Notes under the pieces: generated by a model
Database searches by the model: none
What the model was told of the DNA's origin: nothing
Seen by the model: the letters and a program-made list of their open reading frames with translations, nothing else
Position numbers and translations under genes: made by a program
From: Jeotgalibacillus proteolyticus
GTDB lineage: Bacteria > Bacillota > Bacilli > Bacillales > Jeotgalibacillaceae
Length of the DNA: 64,000 nucleotides
Direction of reading: 5' to 3'
Assembly: GCF_002926065.1 (NCBI RefSeq)
Contig: NZ_PREZ01000002.1
Coordinates: 62,001-126,000 of the forward strand
In this document: positions 6,335-14,419 of the stretch, piece after piece
Layout: each line of letters begins with the position of its first letter
Numbering within the stretch: the first letter of the stretch is position 1

Positions 6335-9070
6335 ATGGCTGATTATTCATCCAGAGAAGAAAAAAGAAAGGCACAAAAAGCCTCTTCTAAATCAAATAGA
6401 AGTAAAAGTAAAAGTAAAAAACCAAAAAAATCTTTATTTAAGAAAATTATTCTTACCGTTTTCCTTCTTGGCCTTGCAGGATTAATTGGAGGCGGTGCAT
6501 TATTTGCCTACTATGCGATAAAGGCTCCAGAGTTAAACGAAGAGGATTTTCTCGATCCAATGTCCACTGAAGTCCTCGATATGGATAAAAACGTCATCGG
6601 GAGGATCGGAGCTGAAAACCGGGAAATGGTACGCTATGATGATATCCCTCCTATGGTTGAAAATGCAGTATTATCCATTGAGGACATTCGATTTTATGAC
6701 CATATGGGTGTTGATGCTATCCGTCTTGGCGGTGCAGTGCTTGCTAATATTACCCAGGGCTTCGGCGCTGAGGGAGCCAGTACGCTGACTCAGCAGGTTA
6801 TTAAGCAATCTGTGCTGACACCTGAAAAATCTCTTGAACGTAAAGCTCAGGAGGCTTGGCTTGCTTTTCAACTGGAACGCAAGTACAGCAAAGAAGAAAT
6901 CTTTGAAATGTATGTAAATAAGATCTACTACTCCGATACCATTTATGGAATTAAAACAGCAGCAGAATATTATTATGATGCAGAATTAAACGAGTTAGAA
7001 CTTCATCAGGCTGCATTTTTAGCCGGGATGCCGCAGCGTCCGAATGCTTATAACCCTTATGATAATCCTGATCTTGCAAAAGAACGCCGCGATATCGTTT
7101 TGCGCCAGATGCATAATCACGGAAAAATTTCAGAGGAAGAAATGAGACAGGCTGCTGAAAAAGATATTATGGACGGCATCGTCGACCGCAGTGAAGGGTC
7201 TGGCAATGAACGGAAACAGCTTGCAGGTACAGAGCAGCGTTTTGATGCATTTATTGACGCAGTGATCGATGAAGTGGAAGCAGAGGGTGACTTTAATCCG
7301 TTCGAAGATGGACTGAAGATCTATACGACGCTTGATCCGGAGGCGCAAACTCAAGTTGAAAGTGTGCTGAACAGTGATTCAATTCAATTCCCTGCTGACA
7401 TGGATGACCAGCGTTCTCAGGCCGGCATTACACTTCTTGATACTAAAACCGGTGCTATCCGGGCTATTGGCGGAGGCAGAGGCTTCGGTGAAGAAGTGCA
7501 GCGCGGCATGAACTACGCAGTGGATGTGCGCCGTGATGTTGGTTCTACAATTAAGCCTTTATTAGATTATGCACCAGCTATTGAAGAGCTTGACTGGTCC
7601 ACAGCTCAGATTATTGTAGATGAGCCTTACCAGTATACAAATTCAGACTTTAGCCCGGGGAACTATGACGGGCAATATAAAGGACCGATTTCGATGCGTG
7701 AAGCTCTTTATGATTCACGTAATATTACAGCAATTAAGGCCTTAAAAGAAGCAGGCCTTGATAACGGAAAAGATTTTATAAATGGCTTAGGATTTAACGT
7801 TGAAGAAGTTTATGAAAGCAGCGCTATCGGCTCAAGTACTCCTACAAATACTGTGGGACTTGCAGGAGCGTATGCTGCATTTGGAAATAATGGGGTTTAC
7901 AATGAGCCTCACACCATAACGTCAATTGAATTTAGGGACGGCTCTTCCATTGATTTGGAGCCTGAGTCAAATGTTGCGATGAAGGATTCAACAGCCTACA
8001 TGATTTCAGACATGCTAAAAGATGTTGTTGAGCCATACGGTACAGGTCCGCTCGCGAAGGTTCCAGGACTGCCTTTAGCAGCAAAATCAGGAACCACTAA
8101 CTATACAGCTGATTACAGAGCTGAGCATAATATTCCTGATAATGGAGCACCTGATTCATGGTTTGCCGGTTATACAACTCAGTACACAGCTGCTGTTTGG
8201 CTGGGCTATCCAACCTACAGTAACTACTTGACGCCTAATGAAAGACAAATCTCACAAGTACTATTTAAGGAAGTAATGCAGGCAGTGCATTCGGGCGTGG
8301 ATACACCTGATTTTGAAAAGCCGGATAATGTGGTGGAGATTGAAATTGAAAAAGGAACGAATCCTCCGCAGCTTGCGAGCTCCTATACACCAGGCGACAG
8401 AAAAACAACTGAGCTGTTTATCCGCGGCACAGAGCCTACTGCTGTTTCAGAGGAATTTGTTGTGCCAGACCTGGCAGCACCTTCTAATTTGAAGGCTGAA
8501 TACAACGAAGACAGTGGAAATGTCCAGCTGACATGGAATCATAATCAGGACAGCAGTGACGACCGCTCTGTTGAGTTTGAAGTAAGCTATAGTGTAGATG
8601 GAGGAGCATCACAGCCCCTTTCCACTACTTCACAAACCGGATTAAATATCGAGCAGGTTGAGCTTGGCTCCAGCTATACCTTCAGTGTCGTTGCCAAGGC
8701 AGGCAGTGATACGAGTGATGCTGCAACTGTAAGCCTTGATCTTAGTCAGCGTGAAGAAGAACCTGAGGATGAGCCTGAAGAAGAAGAAACGCCTCCTGAA
8801 GAGGAAGAAGAGCCAGCAGACGAGGCTCCGGATAATCCTGAAGGTGACGGAGGACAGGATAACGGCGAAGGCTCAGATAATGGCAATAACGAAGATAACG
8901 GTAATAATGAAAATGGAAACGGAAATGGAAACGGAAATGGAAACGATGAAGGCGGTCAGGATAACGGAGGAGATGAAGAACAGCCTCCGGCAGATGAAAC
9001 TGCTCCTGATGAGCCTGACGATTCAACAGGAGATGGAAATGGGGAAACTCCACCGGAGGATACCCCGTAA
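6335..9070 (+). CDS. ponA: Class A penicillin-binding protein PBP1 (transglycosylase/transpeptidase)
   Basis: Main bifunctional peptidoglycan synthase at the membrane. Basic cytoplasmic tail (1-36), one membrane helix (about 37-60), GT51 domain with catalytic E116 in SIEDIRFYDHMG, transpeptidase domain with S404-TIK, SRN (461-463) and KSGT (584-587, where many relatives have KTGT), a fibronectin type III-like segment (about 720-800), then a very acidic Glu/Asp/Asn/Gly tail. 911 residues. The ATG at 6335 is preferred (SD AGAGAGG); the TTG at 6314 would overlap recU and has no SD. Confidence 0.95.
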   Translation: MADYSSREEKRKAQKASSKSNRSKSKSKKPKKSLFKKIILTVFLLGLAGLIGGGALFAYYAIKAPELNEEDFLDPMSTEVLDMDKNVIGRIGAENREMVRYDDIPPMVENAVLSIEDIRFYDHMGVDAIRLGGAVLANITQGFGAEGASTLTQQVIKQSVLTPEKSLERKAQEAWLAFQLERKYSKEEIFEMYVNKIYYSDTIYGIKTAAEYYYDAELNELELHQAAFLAGMPQRPNAYNPYDNPDLAKERRDIVLRQMHNHGKISEEEMRQAAEKDIMDGIVDRSEGSGNERKQLAGTEQRFDAFIDAVIDEVEAEGDFNPFEDGLKIYTTLDPEAQTQVESVLNSDSIQFPADMDDQRSQAGITLLDTKTGAIRAIGGGRGFGEEVQRGMNYAVDVRRDVGSTIKPLLDYAPAIEELDWSTAQIIVDEPYQYTNSDFSPGNYDGQYKGPISMREALYDSRNITAIKALKEAGLDNGKDFINGLGFNVEEVYESSAIGSSTPTNTVGLAGAYAAFGNNGVYNEPHTITSIEFRDGSSIDLEPESNVAMKDSTAYMISDMLKDVVEPYGTGPLAKVPGLPLAAKSGTTNYTADYRAEHNIPDNGAPDSWFAGYTTQYTAAVWLGYPTYSNYLTPNERQISQVLFKEVMQAVHSGVDTPDFEKPDNVVEIEIEKGTNPPQLASSYTPGDRKTTELFIRGTEPTAVSEEFVVPDLAAPSNLKAEYNEDSGNVQLTWNHNQDSSDDRSVEFEVSYSVDGGASQPLSTTSQTGLNIEQVELGSSYTFSVVAKAGSDTSDAATVSLDLSQREEEPEDEPEEEETPPEEEEEPADEAPDNPEGDGGQDNGEGSDNGNNEDNGNNENGNGNGNGNGNDEGGQDNGGDEEQPPADETAPDEPDDSTGDGNGETPPEDTP
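8911..8946 (+). repeat. Three tandem 12-bp repeats in the ponA tail
   Basis: Three copies of AAATGGAAACGG (the last with one change) encode alternating Gly-Asn in the extracellular C-terminal tail of PonA. Such repeats can vary in copy number by slippage without breaking frame. Confidence 0.8.
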
Positions 9071-9092
9071 ACTTCTCCTCCCGCTCCTAAAG

Positions 9093-9125
9093 AAAGCACC
9101 AGCCTGATGGGCTGGTGCTTTTTTA
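9093..9125 (+). terminator. Intrinsic terminator of recU-ponA
   Basis: 12-bp GC-rich stem, AAAGCACCAGCC with GGCTGGTGCTTT and a short loop, followed by T on the plus strand. It ends at the ypoC stop codon and may also act on transcripts from the other side. Confidence 0.85.
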
Positions 9126-9644
9126 TCTATTATCATACTTTCTTTTATTTAAGGCGATGTGCTTAGCGCTTGACTTATGAAGTTCGTCCATCATTTCGTG
9201 AAGCTGGAGAAACGAAAAATAAGCATTAGGCTGCTTTAAAATAAAGGCAATCCGTTCGATAGGATTTAAACAAACAACCTTAAAGCCTTTAATCGGCTTT
9301 TCCCACTCCAATAGTGTTACCGGCTGTTGATTGGACCAGAAAAGCATCATAAAAAAAACAGAAATTCCTCTTTTCATTAAAGGAAATGTCTCTTCTTTTG
9401 TTGAATTATAGCGTATTGAGAGCTCCTTATGAAGCTCACTCCATTCATTGGACAGCACCGGAAGCCATTCCTCTATATGCTCCCACGGAGGTTTAGCAGA
9501 ATGGTAAACGGCCTGCAGTTCGGGATTAAAAAAAGGAGTAAACAAATCCTCATTGTTTTCATTCAACGAAAGCTCCAAATTCGGTGAAACAAAGAACAGC
9601 GAATACCGGTAGCGCTCGAGCAGTGTAATGGATGTGTTATGCAT
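9123..9644 (-). CDS. ypoC: YpoC-family protein of unknown function
   Basis: 173 residues, mostly helical, with FWSNQQPVTLLEWEKPIKGF and LNPIERIAFILKQPNAYFSFLQLHEM, typical of the YpoC family found between nth and ponA. No catalytic motif or membrane segment is evident. Start ATG with SD AAAGGA. It overlaps the nth end by 8 nt, so it is likely translated from the dnaD-nth-ypoC message. Confidence 0.8.
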   Translation of the reverse strand: MHNTSITLLERYRYSLFFVSPNLELSLNENNEDLFTPFFNPELQAVYHSAKPPWEHIEEWLPVLSNEWSELHKELSIRYNSTKEETFPLMKRGISVFFMMLFWSNQQPVTLLEWEKPIKGFKVVCLNPIERIAFILKQPNAYFSFLQLHEMMDELHKSSAKHIALNKRKYDNR

Positions 9645-10293
9645 GCTGTTGTCCTTTCATCCGTTTTTTACCTTCTCTGCATAAAGACAGCAGCGGACAG
9701 ATATCACATTTAGGAGACTGCGCTTTGCAGTGGTATCTGCCAAAAAAGATCAGCCTGTGGTGGGCTGGCGACCATTCTTCTTTAGGAATTTTTTTCATTA
9801 ACGTCTGTTCAACTTCAAGCACTGAATCCTTCCATCTGCAAATACCGAGCCTTTTAGACACTCTCTCTACATGAGTATCGACGGCAAGTGCAGGAATGCC
9901 AAAAGCTACAGAAACAACTACATTTGCAGTTTTTCTGCCTACACCCGGAAGTGTGGTTAATTCAGCATGGTCAGCAGGGATTTCTCCGTTATAGTGTTCA
10001 ATCAGTCTCTGACAGAGATTGCGGATATGCTTGGCTTTATTCCGAAAGAGACCAATCGATCTTATGTCATTTTGCAGTTCTTCTAAAGTGACTGCAAGAT
10101 AGTCTTCAGGTTTTTTGTATTTCTGAAACAGATCCTTCGTTACTTTGTTTACCAGCGCATCTGTACATTGAGCAGAAAGAAGTACTGCGATTGTTAATTC
10201 AAATGCATTTTCATGGTTAAGCTCGCAATGAGCATCAGGAAACATTTTTTCTATTTCGTCTAAACAATAGCTGACATTTGCTTTTGAGAGCAT
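9637..10293 (-). CDS. nth: Endonuclease III, DNA glycosylase/AP lyase
   Basis: Base-excision repair enzyme for oxidised pyrimidines. 218 residues with a helix-hairpin-helix LPGVGRKTANVV (catalytic K121), catalytic D139 in ALAVDTHVERVSKRLG and a C-terminal [4Fe-4S] loop with Cys 189, 196, 199 and 205 in the standard C-x6-C-x2-C-x5-C spacing. Its end overlaps ypoC by 8 nt; dnaD ends about 15 nt upstream. Confidence 0.96.
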   Translation of the reverse strand: MLSKANVSYCLDEIEKMFPDAHCELNHENAFELTIAVLLSAQCTDALVNKVTKDLFQKYKKPEDYLAVTLEELQNDIRSIGLFRNKAKHIRNLCQRLIEHYNGEIPADHAELTTLPGVGRKTANVVVSVAFGIPALAVDTHVERVSKRLGICRWKDSVLEVEQTLMKKIPKEEWSPAHHRLIFFGRYHCKAQSPKCDICPLLSLCREGKKRMKGQQHA

Positions 10294-10308
10294 TATTACC
10301 CTCCCCTG

Positions 10309-11007
10309 TTATTTTTCAAGCCAGTTATAAAACGGAACCTTTCTCGTTTCTTCTGTCTCTCTTGTGTACTCCTGCTTTTTAGGCTGTCTGAATTTCTCGC
10401 CCTGTCTCTTTGCCTGCTCAACCGTTTGGATCCCTTGTTTTTTCCATTCAAACAAAATACGGTCTATATACCGGAAGTTTAATTTATTTGAAATAACAGC
10501 TTCTCTCAGTGCTGCTTTTATCAGCTCTGTTGTTTGATGGTCCTGATCGATCCACATAGCTAAGGTTTCACATTCCAATGGTGACAAGGGCCTGCCAAAT
10601 TCCTGTTCAAATAAGGTGTAAAGATCAGTTTGTAAATTCATGGCTGCCTCTATTTTTTCCTGGTGTTTTTCTTTGGATAATTTATCAATTAATGCATTCC
10701 AAAGAGGCATAAGTGAGTAGCTTTCCTCTCTTACATCTCCTGCTTGAGATTCACTGATGGAAAGCAGACCTTTTTTTATCATCCGCTGAATGGTAAAAAA
10801 ACATTCAGGAGATGAAAGGGACATTCTTTCAGCTAACTCATCAGGAGTCGGAAAGGTTTTGCCTTTTTCGACAAATGCATGTATATGTATGAGCATCATA
10901 CATTCTTCTTCATTAATTCCCAAGGAAGAATAGTTTTTCAATAACACAGCAGGAATAGAGACTGTTCCATCCTGGATCCACTGCTGAAAAGAAGTGAATT
11001 TTTCCAT
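10309..11007 (-). CDS. dnaD: DnaD replication initiation/primosome protein
   Basis: Loads the replicative helicase with DnaB and DnaI. 232 residues, the same as B. subtilis. An N-terminal winged-helix domain (about 1-110) and a C-terminal DnaD_2 domain with FGRPLSPLECETLAMW and FRYIDRILFEWKKQGI; ends VPFYNWLEK. The ATG at 11007 has SD AAAGGAGG and aligns with the family start; the frame open to 11058 would run into the asnS terminator hairpin. Confidence 0.94.
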   Translation of the reverse strand: MEKFTSFQQWIQDGTVSIPAVLLKNYSSLGINEEECMMLIHIHAFVEKGKTFPTPDELAERMSLSSPECFFTIQRMIKKGLLSISESQAGDVREESYSLMPLWNALIDKLSKEKHQEKIEAAMNLQTDLYTLFEQEFGRPLSPLECETLAMWIDQDHQTTELIKAALREAVISNKLNFRYIDRILFEWKKQGIQTVEQAKRQGEKFRQPKKQEYTRETEETRKVPFYNWLEK

Positions 11008-11034
11008 CTCTTTACCGCCTCCTTTCCTTTGGTA

Positions 11035-11075
11035 AAAATGACCGAACAGCTCATACAAGCTCGTTCGGTCATTTT
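11035..11075 (-). terminator. Intrinsic terminator between asnS and dnaD
   Basis: 13-bp perfect stem, AAAATGACCGAAC with GTTCGGTCATTTT, with T after it on the minus strand, 7 nt past the asnS stop. dnaD starts only about 28 nt later, so partial readthrough or a start within the hairpin region is likely. Confidence 0.75.
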
Positions 11076-11081
11076 CCTGAT

Positions 11082-12374
11082 TTATGGATAAAGCCGGTTT
11101 AACAGTCTAGGGAATGGAATAGATTCTCTGACATGCTCCACGCCGCTGAGCCACGCAACCGTACGCTCAAGTCCAAGTCCAAAACCGGAATGCGGAACAG
11201 AGCCGTACTGTCTTAATTCGGTATACCACTTATAAGCCTCTGGATCAAGCTGATGCTGATCAAGTCTTTGCTTTAACAGATCAAGATCATGAATACGCTC
11301 AGAACCGCCAATGATTTCCCCGTACCCTTCTGGAGCGATTAAGTCTGCACAAAGCACCACATCTTCTCTTTCTGGGTCAGGCTGCATGTAAAACGGCTTA
11401 ATTGCTGTAGGATAATGGGTAATAAACACAGGCTTATCATAGCTTTCTGCTATGGCCGTTTCATGAGGGGCGCCGAGATCATCCCCCCATTTGATATCTG
11501 TAAATCCTTTTTCATGAAGGAATTTAATTGCATCATCATAATGCACCCTTGGAAATGGTGCTTTTATCGTTTCAAGAACCGAGGTATCTCTTCCTAACCG
11601 AGTGAGCTCGAGTCTGCAGTTTTTTAACACGGACTGCACGATAAAGGATACATACTCTTCTTGAACGACAAGATTATCTTCAAATTCATAAAATGCCATT
11701 TCAGGCTCAATCATCCAAAATTCAATCAAATGCCGTCTTGTCTTGGATTTTTCCGCTCTAAAGGTCGGTCCGAATGAAAAAACTTTTCCAAGAGCCATTG
11801 CTGCTGCTTCCATATAGAGCTGACCGCTTTGAGAAAGATAAGCATCTTCATCAAAGTATTTGGTATGAAACAGCTCAGAAGTTCCCTCCGGCGCACTCCC
11901 GGTTAAAATAGGAGGATCTACTTTTACAAAACCATTGGTGTTGAAGAATTCGTAGGTGGCCCGGATAATTTCATTTCTGATTTTCATTACCGCATGCTGC
12001 CGGTTAGAACGCAGCCATAAATGACGGTGGTCCATCAAAAATTCTGTTCCATGCTCTTTAGGTGTGATGGGATAGTCTACCGACTCATGGATCACCTTTA
12101 AGTCCTTAACCTCTAATTCATAACCAAAAGGAGACCGTTCATCTTCCTTGACAATTCCTGTAACGAATACAGACGATTCCTGGGTCAGGGATTTAGCTTT
12201 TTGAAAAATATCTTCCCCTACATCGCTTTTTACGACAACTCCCTGGATAAAGCCTGATCCGTCACGCAGCTGCAAAAAAGCAATTTTTCCGCTTGATCTT
12301 TTATTGCCGAGCCATGCGCCAATCGTAACTTCCTGACCTACATGCCCGCTGACTTGATTAATTGTTGTTTTCAC
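11082..12374 (-). CDS. asnS: Asparaginyl-tRNA synthetase
   Basis: Class IIb synthetase charging tRNA-Asn. 430 residues: an OB-fold anticodon-binding domain (about 1-105), class II core with motif 2 around [24 protein letters not shown] and motif 3 [13 protein letters not shown] near the end. GTG start with SD GGAGGG 6 nt upstream. The 85-nt gap to aspB is too short for a T-box leader, so aspB-asnS are probably one transcript. Confidence 0.96.
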   Translation of the reverse strand: MKTTINQVSGHVGQEVTIGAWLGNKRSSGKIAFLQLRDGSGFIQGVVVKSDVGEDIFQKAKSLTQESSVFVTGIVKEDERSPFGYELEVKDLKVIHESVDYPITPKEHGTEFLMDHRHLWLRSNRQHAVMKIRNEIIRATYEFFNTNGFVKVDPPILTGSAPEGTSELFHTKYFDEDAYLSQSGQLYMEAAAMALGKVFSFGPTFRAEKSKTRRHLIEFWMIEPEMAFYEFEDNLVVQEEYVSFIVQSVLKNCRLELTRLGRDTSVLETIKAPFPRVHYDDAIKFLHEKGFTDIKWGDDLGAPHETAIAESYDKPVFITHYPTAIKPFYMQPDPEREDVVLCADLIAPEGYGEIIGGSERIHDLDLLKQRLDQHQLDPEAYKWYTELRQYGSVPHSGFGLGLERTVAWLSGVEHVRESIPFPRLLNRLYP

Positions 12375-12459
12375 TTTATTCCCTCCAAAGAAACCGATCC
12401 CTTAGGGTACCGTTCACCATTCTATATGAGTTTCATTATATCGCTGTTTAGTTCTTCAT

Positions 12460-13662
12460 TCAATCACTTGCAGAGGAATGCTCATTAACATAAGCAGCAA
12501 TTCGCTTAATGGCTTCTTTAAATGATTTTAAATCTGTTGCATACGATAATCTGATATTGTCATCCGACCCAAAGCCCGAGCCTGGAATTACAGCTACATT
12601 TGCTTTTTCCAGTAAATCAGCCGCAAATTCATCGACAGTTGTAAAACCACAGGAAACTGCTGCTTCTTTAACATTCGGGAATAGATAAAAGGCTCCTTGA
12701 GGTTTCAGGCAGCGAAAGCCCTGTATAGCGTTCAATGAATCAAATACCTGGTTCAAACGCCCCTCAAAAGCTGCTCTCATTTCTTCAACCGGCTGCTGTG
12801 TTCCGGTGTAAGCGGCGAGTGCACCGAACTGAGCGGTTGTAGTCGGGTTGGATGTTGAATGGCTTGCCAGATTTGTCATTGCCTTAATTATAGCTTTCTC
12901 GCCTGCTGCATAGCCGATTCTCCAGCCCGTCATCGAATGGGATTTAGATACTCCATTTACGATGATGGTCTGTTTTTTAAACTCTTCTGATATCGATGCT
13001 ATAGAGATATGTTTCTCTTCCCCATAGGTTAGTTTCTCATATATTTCATCGGATACCATTAAAATATTATTCTCAACACATACCTCAGCCAAACTGCTAA
13101 GCTCTTCTTTAGAGTAAATCATACCAGTCGGGTTGCTTGGTGAATTGATAATGATCGCTTTCGTCTTTTCAGTAGCAGCCGCCCGCAGCTGATCAGCAGT
13201 AATTTTATAGTGATTGCTTTCTTTACCCTCCACATAAACCGGCGTTCCACCGGCAAGCTTAACCTGTTCAGGATAGCTTACCCAGTATGGAGTAGGAATA
13301 ATCACTTCATCGGCCTCATTTAAAATCGCCTGAAAAAGACAATATAAAACATGCTTAGCACCGCTTCCAACAAAAATTTCATCCGGACTGTAAGCGATGT
13401 GCTGATCCTTTTCAAATTTTTGACTAACGGCTTTTTTTAAATCAGCTGTTCCTGCTGCCGGAGTGTATTTTGTCTCACCGGCTTTCATGGACTCATAAGC
13501 GGCTTCAATGATATGGTCCGGCGTATTAAAATCCGGCTCTCCAGCTCCTAATCCAATTACGTCAACCCCCTGGGCTTTTAGTTCTTTCGCCTTGGCTGTA
13601 ATCGCAAGGGTGGATGAAGGGGTCAGGGCTTTAACCCGGTCTGCTAGTAAATGTTTATTCAT
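12460..13662 (-). CDS. aspB: Aspartate aminotransferase, PLP-dependent
   Basis: Interconverts aspartate/2-oxoglutarate and oxaloacetate/glutamate. 400 residues, fold type I class Ib. Signatures: GLGAGEPDFNTPDHI, PTPYWVSYPEQVKLAGG, NSPSNPTGM, and the PLP lysine in VNGVSKSHSMTGWRIGYA. The ATG at 13662 has AAGGAG 11 nt upstream; a GTG at 13674 overlaps that SD and is less likely. It sits between ypmB and asnS as in B. subtilis. Confidence 0.95.
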   Translation of the reverse strand: MNKHLLADRVKALTPSSTLAITAKAKELKAQGVDVIGLGAGEPDFNTPDHIIEAAYESMKAGETKYTPAAGTADLKKAVSQKFEKDQHIAYSPDEIFVGSGAKHVLYCLFQAILNEADEVIIPTPYWVSYPEQVKLAGGTPVYVEGKESNHYKITADQLRAAATEKTKAIIINSPSNPTGMIYSKEELSSLAEVCVENNILMVSDEIYEKLTYGEEKHISIASISEEFKKQTIIVNGVSKSHSMTGWRIGYAAGEKAIIKAMTNLASHSTSNPTTTAQFGALAAYTGTQQPVEEMRAAFEGRLNQVFDSLNAIQGFRCLKPQGAFYLFPNVKEAAVSCGFTTVDEFAADLLEKANVAVIPGSGFGSDDNIRLSYATDLKSFKEAIKRIAAYVNEHSSASD

Positions 13663-13677
13663 TGACGATTTCACTCC

Positions 13678-14157
13678 TTAAAGGTTTCGAATGGCTCTCC
13701 ACCATTCACCCGTATCAAAAAGTACATAATAATAATTCAATGTAGATTCTTCATCGTAGTAAACGACTTCCCAAACCGGTCCAACCGATTCGTATCCTAA
13801 TTTAAGAGACAGCACTTTTGACGGGTTATCTTCCTGATAAAGCATGGAAAGCACCTCATCTGATGATATTCCTTCACTTAGCGGTCTGGTAAGAATTTCT
13901 TCTTCAGGATTTACGGGAACAAATGCTGCAAGCGCGTCTTCTTCATCTGTTCTTCCAATTAAGATGGTATATGCCTCTGTACCATTATAGACATAGGCAT
14001 CTTCTATTTCTTCAAATTGCACGGTTTCCTGAACCTGAGCCTCTGCTGCTTCAAGTGTAGATGTAAGCGGCTGTTTTGCAATATTATATACTGTAACACA
14101 AAAAATGAGGGCTAAGGCAAAAATAGATAGAACTACGATCATGATTCTTTTTTTCAT
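13678..14157 (-). CDS. ypmB: YpmB-like exported/membrane-anchored PepSY-type protein
   Basis: 159 residues. The N-terminal signal anchor (about 5-26) is followed by an acidic extracytoplasmic domain with two alpha/beta PepSY-like units (EGISSDEVLSMLYQEDNPSKVLSLKLG... and PVWEVVYYDEESTLNYYYVLFDTGE). B. subtilis YpmB occupies the same place. Such domains are thought to inhibit or scaffold extracellular enzymes; the partner is unknown. It ends 15 nt before aspB. Confidence 0.85.
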   Translation of the reverse strand: MKKRIMIVVLSIFALALIFCVTVYNIAKQPLTSTLEAAEAQVQETVQFEEIEDAYVYNGTEAYTILIGRTDEEDALAAFVPVNPEEEILTRPLSEGISSDEVLSMLYQEDNPSKVLSLKLGYESVGPVWEVVYYDEESTLNYYYVLFDTGEWWRAIRNL

Positions 14158-14171
14158 ACAATCCCTCTTTT

Positions 14172-14342
14172 TTATGTACGGTAAATTGTAAATACAGCTT
14201 TTTCCTGATCATTTTGATCAAGCGCAAGACCAAACATTAAATCCCTGTCTTTAAGCGTGCGGTTCAACGAATCCACAATCTTATAGAGATCCGGTGTTTT
14301 ATTAATGGTCACTGTAGACAATACTTCAATTTTACTTTCCAT
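14172..14342 (-). CDS. ypmA: YpmA-family (DUF4264) small protein
   Basis: 56 residues, easily missed because of size: MESKIEVLSTV...DLYKIVDSLNRTLKD...MFGLALDQNDQEKAVFTIYRT. This matches the B. subtilis YpmA family in sequence and position between dinG and ypmB. No membrane segment; function unknown. ATG at 14342, stop 14172-14174, 14 nt before ypmB. Confidence 0.8.
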   Translation of the reverse strand: MESKIEVLSTVTINKTPDLYKIVDSLNRTLKDRDLMFGLALDQNDQEKAVFTIYRT

Positions 14343-14419
14343 TAGTTTCACTTCACTTTCTTAAAAGACTCGTATTTCACCCAATTAGTATACCATCTTT
14401 CGACAGGTTTTTAACCTGT

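Noticed and set aside
8911-8946. Possible CRISPR-like short repeats
   Set aside because: Tandem 12-bp units without spacers, inside an ORF.
8736-9107. Two shifted or antisense ORFs in the ponA tail
   Set aside because: Produced by the Glu/Asn/Gly repeat codons read in other frames.
12375-12459. T-box leader for asnS
   Set aside because: The gap is only 85 nt, with no specifier stem or terminator.
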